From contig DATAFH010000003.1 of the NCBI GenBank assembly GCA_036257565.1, forward strand, positions 1 to 5,484: DNA of 5,484 nt, written 5' to 3'. Shown here piece by piece: positions 1 to 5,484 of the stretch. The position numbers and the translations under genes are program-made. Each line of letters starts with the position of its first letter. The first letter of the stretch is position 1. Source of the stretch: DASSUW01 sp036257565 (GTDB lineage: Bacteria > Actinomycetota > Thermoleophilia > Solirubrobacterales > Solirubrobacteraceae). The notes under the pieces were generated by a model. That model was not told where the DNA came from. It saw only the letters and a list, made by a program, of their open reading frames with translations, and searched no databases.

Positions 1-47
1 GCGACGGCGGCGAGAGCGATGGCGATGAACGAGCGGTGGCGGTACAT
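1..47 (-). CDS. 5' end of an exported or membrane-anchored protein (partial)
   Basis: Only the first 16 codons are visible before the gene leaves the window at its left edge. The minus strand reads ATG at 47-45 and then MYRHRSFIAIALAAVA: a short basic start (R3, H4, R5) followed by an unbroken hydrophobic stretch, the shape of a signal-peptide n-region and h-region or of an N-terminal membrane anchor. An AGGAGG Shine-Dalgarno at 57-52, four bases before the ATG, supports both the start and the strand. The gene is divergent from the damaged fusion gene to its right. The function cannot be named from 16 residues; the cleavage site, if any, lies outside the window. Confidence 0.6.
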   Translation of the reverse strand, partial: MYRHRSFIAIALAAV

Positions 48-51
48 GCTG

Positions 52-57
52 CCTCCT
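52..57 (-). promoter_or_regulatory. Shine-Dalgarno of the divergent left-edge gene
   Basis: The minus strand reads AGGAGG, a full match to the anti-Shine-Dalgarno core, four bases before the ATG at 47-45. This is the main reason for calling a gene from so short a visible stretch and for fixing its start. Confidence 0.65.
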
Positions 58-94
58 GAGGGAGCGGTTCGGCGGACGGCGACACGGTCTCCGG

Positions 95-115
95 CCGCGG
101 TCGAACCGCGGTATA
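95..115. promoter_or_regulatory. Perfect inverted repeat overlapping a possible -10 box; operator-like
   Basis: CCGCGGT (95-101) and ACCGCGG (105-111) are perfect reverse complements separated by CGA. The right arm overlaps TATACC as read on the minus strand (115-110), which could serve as a -10 box for the left-edge gene and would leave a leader of roughly 55 bases. I find no convincing -35 box at 16-18 bases. A second pairing, GCGGTTCG (64-71) with CGAACCGC (102-109), shares the same bases. The site could be a repressor operator or a hairpin in the leader; GC-rich DNA makes short palindromes fairly common, so the call is tentative. Confidence 0.3.
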
Positions 116-132
116 GGGCGGTAAAGCCCCGG

Positions 133-272
133 TTGAGCCGCCTCGTCCAGGAGGCGGACGTCGCCAACGGGAAGGAGCCGAGGCGCTCGCCCTCTGGCGC
201 GGCCCCCCGCTCGACGAGGTCGCCGACGAGCCCTTCGCCGCCGCCGAGATCCGGCGGCTGGACGACCTGCAC
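133..272 (+). pseudogene. 5' remnant of the BTAD domain, out of frame and without a start
   Basis: In the frame of the gene that follows, codons 180-272 encode EALALWRGPPLDEVADEPF and then AAAEIRRLDDLH, an unmistakable first part of a bacterial transcriptional activator domain (BTAD) as found in SARP/AfsR/EmbR regulators. That frame has a TAG stop at 114-116 and contains no ATG, GTG or TTG before 273. The preceding part of a BTAD domain appears instead in the frame offset by one base: from 133 it reads LSRLVQEADVANGKE, similar to the RLVxEA start of family members. From there to the LALW motif is about 15 codons, where the family usually has 22-25, so a deletion of roughly 28 bases with a frameshift near 165-182 would explain it. 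The winged-helix DNA-binding domain expected before BTAD is not recognisable in any frame. The in-frame homology is solid; the shifted part is weaker. Confidence 0.5.
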
Positions 273-2105
273 ATGCGCGCCCGCGAGCTGGCGATCGACG
301 CCGCGCTCGCGGCCGGCGAGCACAGCCGGGTCGCCGGCGAGCTCGACGCGCTCGTCGCCGAGCATCCGCTGCGCGAGCACCTGCACGCCCAGCGCATGTT
401 GGCCCTGTACCGGTCAGGGCGCCAGGCTGAGGCTCTCGAGGTCTACCGCCACGCGCACCGCACGCTCGTGGAGCAGGTGGGCATCGAGCCGGGGCCCGAG
501 CTCCGCCAGATGCACGAGGCGATCCTGCGCCAGGACCCTGAGCTCGACGCGCCGGCGACGAGGCTCGCGCTCCCTAGCCCCCGCGCACGCCGCGCGCTCG
601 TGCTGGGCGCGATCGCGGTAGCACTTGCCGGCGTCGTCGCCTTCGCGCTTACCCGCCTGCTCGCGCCCGGCAGCCTCGCGCGTATCGACGCGGATTGGGT
701 CGGACTCATCGATTCCGGCGATGGGCGCATCACCACGCAGTACGAGGTCGGCCACGCTCCTGTAGCGATCGCTGCCGGCGCGGGCTCGGTATGGGTCGCG
801 AACACGCGCGACGGGACCGTCTCGCGGCTCGACGGCCAACGCGAACCCGTGACGACGATCGACGTGGGCGGCGAGCCGACGGCGATGGCCTTCGGGGCAC
901 GCTCGCTGTGGGTCGCCGACGGCGAGGGGCGCCGGCTCGTGCAGGTCAACCCGCGCACGAACCGCGTCGTGGACGAGCGGCCGGTGGGCAACGCGCCGAG
1001 GGGCGTGGTCGCGACCGATGACGCGGTCTGGGTCGCGTCGGCGGTGGACGGCCGCGTCGACAGGGTCGACCTCGCTCGCGCCGGCGACGTGCATCCGATC
1101 CCCGTGCCAGCGGGTCCCGCGGCAGTGGCAGCCGGCTTCGGATCGGTGTGGGTGGCCGGCGAAGAAGCGGGTGCGGTGGTGCGGCTCGAGCCGCGCAGCG
1201 GCACGCCGGTGCGCACGGTCGCTGTCGGCAACGGGCCCGCGGCGCTCGCGGCCGGCGAGGGCGGGGTGTGGGTGGCCAACCGGGAGGACGGGACCGTGAG
1301 CCGGATCGATCCCACCACGACGAAGGTCACCGAGACCATCCCCGTCGGCGGCGCGCCCTCCGCGCTCGCCGCGGGAGACGGCGCGGTGTGGGTCGCCGTC
1401 GAGGTCCGCCGGGCACTGAACCTGGCCATCGACCGGAGCCGCGTGGTGGAGATGGTCGGCGGAGCCGTGTTCGCCGCCTCCAGCTGCCAGATCATCCCGC
1501 CGGGCCTCGCGGGCTACGTCCCGACCTGCCCTTACACCCGCTCGCCGAGATCGGGGGTCTGGACAGGTGCCGACCTCGCCCGTGCACGCCGGCTGGTCAC
1601 GGCGTCCGGGACCCGGGGAATGCGCGTCGACGTGCGTGGCATCGACATCCCGCTCGCCCCCGTCGTCCGCTACGCGGCGCGCATGCTGCGCGAGCTGGGC
1701 TACCGCGCCAGAGCCCGCCTGATGCCCGACATCAACGGCCACTTCGAGTTCGTCAACGACTCCCGCAACCATGCGCAGATCGGCTTCTACGGGTGGATCG
1801 CCGACTACCTGACGCCGTCCAGCTTCATCGAATGGCCGTTCACGTGCCGCCGCCTGGTCCCGCGCTCCAGCACGAACTTGAACGCCTCGCAGTTCTGCGA
1901 CGCGAAGGTCGATCGCGCGTTCGATCGTGCGTACGCCGCAGGCCCCGGCGGAGACTGGACCGCGGTGGAACGCGAGATCCTGCGAAGCGCTCCGGCGGTC
2001 CCGCTCATCAGCCGTCGCGCCATCCTCCTCGTGTCCGACCGCGTCGGCAACGTCGAGCAGCACGGCCAGCTCGGGCCGCTGCTCGATCAGTTCTGGGTGC
2101 ACTGA
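273..2105 (+). CDS. Truncated BTAD - TM - YVTN propeller - SBP_bac_5 fusion, probably decaying
   Basis: The reading frame is 610 codons from the first available ATG. Residues 1-90 are the rest of a BTAD helical domain (LALYRSGRQAEALEVYR; GIEPGPEL at 70-77). Residues about 108-126 are one hydrophobic membrane helix. Residues about 140-377 form a propeller with six (S/A/G)-(V/L)-W-V-A repeats, whose Trp lie at 174, 213, 253, 293, 333 and 373. Residues 378-610 match the C-terminal half of an oligopeptide-type solute-binding protein (VRRALNLAIDRSRVV, then PPGLAGYVPTCPYT, WIADYLTPSSFIEWPF and a terminal DQFWVH), with Cys405, 419, 525 and 542 possibly forming disulfides. With BTAD inside the cell, propeller and binding domain would lie outside. 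Intact relatives carry a winged-helix domain first and a full binding domain of about 500 residues; here both are missing or cut. The ATG at 273 lies inside the BTAD fold and has no good ribosome-binding site, so it is probably not a natural start. Likely a pseudogene, though a stable remnant is possible. Confidence 0.7.
   Translation: MRARELAIDAALAAGEHSRVAGELDALVAEHPLREHLHAQRMLALYRSGRQAEALEVYRHAHRTLVEQVGIEPGPELRQMHEAILRQDPELDAPATRLALPSPRARRALVLGAIAVALAGVVAFALTRLLAPGSLARIDADWVGLIDSGDGRITTQYEVGHAPVAIAAGAGSVWVANTRDGTVSRLDGQREPVTTIDVGGEPTAMAFGARSLWVADGEGRRLVQVNPRTNRVVDERPVGNAPRGVVATDDAVWVASAVDGRVDRVDLARAGDVHPIPVPAGPAAVAAGFGSVWVAGEEAGAVVRLEPRSGTPVRTVAVGNGPAALAAGEGGVWVANREDGTVSRIDPTTTKVTETIPVGGAPSALAAGDGAVWVAVEVRRALNLAIDRSRVVEMVGGAVFAASSCQIIPPGLAGYVPTCPYTRSPRSGVWTGADLARARRLVTASGTRGMRVDVRGIDIPLAPVVRYAARMLRELGYRARARLMPDINGHFEFVNDSRNHAQIGFYGWIADYLTPSSFIEWPFTCRRLVPRSSTNLNASQFCDAKVDRAFDRAYAAGPGGDWTAVEREILRSAPAVPLISRRAILLVSDRVGNVEQHGQLGPLLDQFWVH
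789..1403 (+). repeat. Six tandem propeller-blade repeats of about 40 codons
   Basis: The WVA motif codons recur at 792, 909, 1029, 1149, 1269 and 1389, so the last five are spaced exactly 120 bases apart. Each unit carries a glycine/alanine-rich turn (GxxPxAxAxGxGxVWVA), a DGxVxRxDP-like strand and a T-x-x-V-x-x-I-x-VG strand, which is the YVTN/NHL-like beta-propeller unit. Closed propellers of this kind commonly have six to eight blades. This one ends abruptly right after the sixth WVA motif, so the last blade is incomplete unless it closes with N-terminal strands. Confidence 0.7.
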
Positions 2106-2564
2106 CTAGCGCCGCACGTGCCGGATCGGGATGATCGCGGTGCCCGGCGCCTCGTAGCGCACGATCTCGGCCCGGACGGTCCGGCGGACCTCCTCGAGCC
2201 GCGCGATCTCCTCCTCGCGCGCGCGGATCTCCTCCTCCAGCGCGGCGGAGCGCCGCTCCATCGCCTCGACGCGGCGCTGGAGCCGGGTCAGCTTGTCCTC
2301 GAGCTCGAGCACGCGCTCGACGCCGGCGAGGTTCAGGCCCAGCTCGGTGGTCATCTCCTGGATCCGGCGCAGGCGGTCGACGTCGGCCTGCGAGTAGAGC
2401 CGCGTGCCCTTGGGGGAGCGCTGCGGCTCGATGAGCCCGCGCGCCTCGTACATGCGCAGGGTCTGCGGATGCATGGCGGCCAGCTCGGCGGCCACGGAGA
2501 TCATGAAGACGCCGCGGCTGCGCTCGACCCGCGCCGCGACCCGCGTGGTTCGCCGCGCCGCCAT
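2106..2564 (-). CDS. hspR: HspR, MerR-family heat-shock repressor
   Basis: HspR represses the dnaK operon (and in some actinobacteria clpB) by binding HAIR-type inverted repeats; in Streptomyces, DnaK acts as its co-repressor. The 152-residue product has the expected length. Residues 20-90 are the MerR winged helix-turn-helix, with the HspR hallmark ISVAAELAAMHPQTLRMYEA at 22-41, GLIEPQRSPKGTRLYS at 43-58 and LGLNLAGVERVLELE at 75-89. Residues about 88-135 form a strongly charged heptad-like coiled coil for dimerisation, followed by a short basic tail ending RHVRR. The ATG at 2564-2562 shares one base with the dnaJ stop (TGATG), with a GAGG/GAGAGG purine stretch just upstream, so translation is probably coupled. 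No sensory cysteine or ligand domain is present, which fits HspR rather than a metal- or redox-sensing MerR protein. As last gene of the operon it would feed back on its own expression. Confidence 0.93.
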   Translation of the reverse strand: MAARRTTRVAARVERSRGVFMISVAAELAAMHPQTLRMYEARGLIEPQRSPKGTRLYSQADVDRLRRIQEMTTELGLNLAGVERVLELEDKLTRLQRRVEAMERRSAALEEEIRAREEEIARLEEVRRTVRAEIVRYEAPGTAIIPIRHVRR

Positions 2565-3673
2565 CAGCCTCGCGCCTCTCGGAGCAGCCGCTCGCGCGGG
2601 TTGCCGTTCATGGTCTGCGACAGCGCATCGACCGCCGCGCGCTGCTCGTCGGTGAGCCGTTCCGGCACGTCGATCACGAAGCGGTAGTGGATGTCGCCGC
2701 GCGCGTTCCCGGCGCCGAGACCCGGTGGCCCCTCGCCGCGCAGTCGCTGCACGGTGCCGTGCTTGGTGCCGCCCGGCACGCGCAGCTTCTTCGTCCCGTG
2801 CAGGGTCGGCACCTCGACGTCGGCACCGCGAATCGCCTCGGCGATCGTGATCGGCACCTCGACCTCGAAGTTGTCGCCCTTGCGGCGGAAGACGGGGGAG
2901 TCGCTGACGTGGCAGACGACGTACAAGTCGCCGGCCGGGCCGCCGCGCAGGCCGGCCTCGCCCTTGCCGGGCAGCCGGATCCGCGAGCCGTCCTTGACGC
3001 CCGCCGGGATGTTCACGCGGTACTTCTTGAGCTCGCGCAGCCGGCCGGCGCCCTGGCAGGTCGGGCACGGGTCCTCGATCACGGTCCCCGAGCCGCCGCA
3101 GCGCGAGCACGGCCGGGTGATCGAGAACACGCCCTGACCCTCGGACTCCACGCCGCGACCCTGGCAGACGGGGCAGACGGTGGGTGACGTCCCCGGCCGC
3201 GCGCCGGTCCCGCGGCACGTCGTACAGGCCACGTAGGCTGAGACGGACACCGGCACCTGCGCCCCCTCGACCGCCTGGTCGAAGGAGAGCGAGACCGTCG
3301 TCTCCAGATCGCGCCCGCGCTCCGGGGCCGGCCGCGTCCGCGCGCCGCCGCGGCCCGCGGTCGTGTTGAAGATGTTCGACAGGATGTCGGAGAACGAGCC
3401 GAAGTCACCCGTGGTCGCGCCGCCGCCCGCGCCGCCGAACGGGTTGGTCCCGCCGAACACGGTCTGCCCGCGGTCGTACTTCTTGCGCTTGTCCGGGTCG
3501 CCCAGGACGTCGTAGGCCTCGGAGATCCGCTTGAAGCGGTCCTCGGCACCCGCGTCCTTGTTCGTGTCCGGGTGGTAGCGGCGCGCGAGCTTGCGGTACG
3601 CCTTCTTGATGTCGTCCTGGGAGGCCTTCTTGTCGACCCCCAGGACCTTGTAGTAGTCGTCGCCGCGCGCCAT
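2564..3673 (-). CDS. dnaJ: DnaJ, Hsp40 co-chaperone (type I)
   Basis: DnaJ delivers unfolded clients to DnaK and stimulates its ATPase through the J domain. The product is 369 residues, normal for the family. The J domain is residues 5-68, with HPD at 34-36 and the basic KKAYRKLARRY helix before it. A short Gly/Phe linker follows (74-94; GGTNPFGGAGGG). The zinc-binding domain has all four CxxCxGxG repeats: CTTCRGTG 150-157, CPVCQGRG 167-174, CSRCGGSG 189-196 and CPTCQGAG 203-210. Substrate-binding beta domains follow (LPGKGEAG, then GDLYVVCHV), and then a short C-terminal dimerisation region. No domain is missing. The ATG at 3673-3671 has an excellent AGGAGG five bases upstream. Linkage to hspR suggests this is the operonic paralogue (DnaJ1) where actinobacteria have two copies; that last point is an inference. 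Confidence 0.96.
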   Translation of the reverse strand: MARGDDYYKVLGVDKKASQDDIKKAYRKLARRYHPDTNKDAGAEDRFKRISEAYDVLGDPDKRKKYDRGQTVFGGTNPFGGAGGGATTGDFGSFSDILSNIFNTTAGRGGARTRPAPERGRDLETTVSLSFDQAVEGAQVPVSVSAYVACTTCRGTGARPGTSPTVCPVCQGRGVESEGQGVFSITRPCSRCGGSGTVIEDPCPTCQGAGRLRELKKYRVNIPAGVKDGSRIRLPGKGEAGLRGGPAGDLYVVCHVSDSPVFRRKGDNFEVEVPITIAEAIRGADVEVPTLHGTKKLRVPGGTKHGTVQRLRGEGPPGLGAGNARGDIHYRFVIDVPERLTDEQRAAVDALSQTMNGNPRERLLREARG

Positions 3674-3678
3674 CCGTG

Positions 3679-3684
3679 CCTCCT
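3679..3684 (-). promoter_or_regulatory. dnaJ Shine-Dalgarno embedded in the grpE stop codon
   Basis: The minus strand reads TAGGAGG and then CACGG before the dnaJ ATG. The AGGAGG (3684-3679) shares its first bases with the grpE TAG stop (3685-3683). A ribosome ending grpE therefore finishes on the site that starts dnaJ, which favours re-initiation and matched output of the two co-chaperones. It also settles the dnaJ start. Confidence 0.75.
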
Positions 3685-4218
3685 ACTGCGCGACCACCAC
3701 GCGCGCCGGGCGCAGCACCGAGCCGCCGAGGCGGTAGCCCTGCTGGTAGACCTCGACCACGGTGCCGGATTCGACGCCCTCGGCCGGCTGGGCGGCCATC
3801 GCCTCGTGCTCGTTGGGGTCGAACGGGGCGCCGTCGGGCGAGAACGACTCGATGCCCACGCGCGCGAGCGCGGCGACGATCTCGTCGCGCACGAGCGCGA
3901 AGCCCTTGACCACATCCTCGTGGCCGGACGCCGCCTTCAGCGCGTGCTCGAGGTGGTCGAGTGCCGGCAGCAGCTCGTTGGCCACCTTCGCGACCCCGCG
4001 ATCCTTCGCGGCGGCGTTCTCGCGCGCCATCCGCTTGCGGTAGTTCTCGAAGTCGGCCTGGGTGCGCTGGGCGAGCGCGAGGTACCGCTGCGCCTCGTCC
4101 TCCGCCTCCGCGACCGCCCGCTCGGAAGCGGGCGGCGCGTCGGCGTCGGAGAACGAGGTCTCGCCCGTGCCCTTGGCGTCGGGATCGGGCGGCGCGGCGG
4201 CCGTGAACTCGTCGGTGC

Positions 4219-4222
<4 letters not shown>
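3683..4222 (-). CDS. grpE: GrpE, nucleotide exchange factor of DnaK
   Basis: GrpE releases ADP from DnaK so that the chaperone can reload ATP and drop its client. The product is 179 residues, within the usual range. Residues 1-38 are acidic, Ala/Pro-rich and probably disordered. Residues about 38-75 form the long dimerising helix (RYLALAQRTQADFENYRKRM), continuing through a helical bundle (ELLPALDHLEHAL at 83-95). The C-terminal beta-wing that touches DnaK contains the family signature FDPNEHEAM (134-142) and VVEVYQQGYRLGGSVLRPA (155-173). The start is a GTG at 4222-4220 inside a GTGA overlap with the dnaK stop; no strong Shine-Dalgarno precedes it, so initiation probably depends on ribosomes finishing dnaK. 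The next gene, dnaJ, starts nine bases after the grpE stop. Confidence 0.95.

Positions 4223-5484
<1,262 letters not shown>

Noticed and set aside
19..621. A plus-strand frame starting with ATG at 19 as the true start of the fusion gene
   Set aside because: After about 182 this frame becomes Ser/Arg/Pro-rich nonsense while the BTAD domain continues in another frame. Its ATGs lie within the divergent gene, and there is no ribosome-binding site. Only the short 133-175 piece has possible BTAD similarity.
414..2102. A 562-codon open frame on the minus strand opposite the fusion gene
   Set aside because: It has no recognisable domain, is rich in Arg, Asp, Ala and His as expected from the reverse of GC-rich codons, and lies opposite sequence with clear propeller and binding-protein motifs. 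It is a composition effect.
2111..2160. A rho-independent terminator between hspR and the fusion gene
   Set aside because: Only the 8-bp palindrome GCACGTGC and loose GC pairing are present. There is no stable stem followed by a T-run on either strand, and the sequence encodes the hspR C-terminus.
3020..3035. CTTGAG within dnaJ as half of an HspR-binding HAIR site
   Set aside because: The partner half ACTCAAG is not found at the required spacing, and the site is inside coding sequence rather than at a promoter.
2565..3218. An N-terminal extension of HspR into the dnaJ region in the same frame
   Set aside because: The frame is open, but its translation there is Arg/Gly/Ala-rich and meaningless, while dnaJ is clearly coded in another frame. 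The ATG at 2564 gives the normal HspR length and a TGATG junction.

Overview
The window is about 70% G+C and ends in a minus-strand heat-shock operon in the order dnaK-grpE-dnaJ-hspR, which is the typical actinobacterial arrangement. The plus-strand gene beside it is a chimera of a BTAD domain, a transmembrane helix, a YVTN-type propeller and an oligopeptide-binding-protein domain. I know this architecture best from Thermoleophilia (Solirubrobacterales/Gaiellales-like actinobacteria). The lineage is an inference from operon order, base composition and this architecture; no rRNA is present to confirm it.

Left edge (1-132): the first 16 codons of a minus-strand gene that reads out of the window, with a clear Shine-Dalgarno and a signal-peptide-like start. 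Behind it is a short divergent intergenic region holding a perfect 7-bp inverted repeat.

Left half (about 133-2105, plus strand): a single long reading frame for a membrane-anchored fusion protein. It looks damaged in two places. The BTAD domain begins upstream of the first possible start codon and its first part seems to lie in another frame. Its solute-binding domain lacks the N-terminal half, because the propeller runs directly into the middle of an SBP_bac_5-like fold. It is most likely a decaying paralogue of a longer, four-part regulator/receptor.

Right half (2106-5484, minus strand, transcribed right to left): the 3' two-thirds of dnaK, then grpE, dnaJ and hspR, packed so tightly that stop and start signals overlap or nearly touch at every junction (GTGA, a stop inside the dnaJ ribosome-binding site, TGATG). 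DnaK, DnaJ and GrpE form the Hsp70 chaperone machine, and HspR is the MerR-type repressor expected to shut the operon off, with DnaK as co-repressor in studied actinobacteria. The dnaK promoter, where HspR-binding HAIR sites would be expected, lies beyond the right edge. The hspR stop codon abuts the stop codon of the convergent fusion gene with no base between them, and I see no terminator there.
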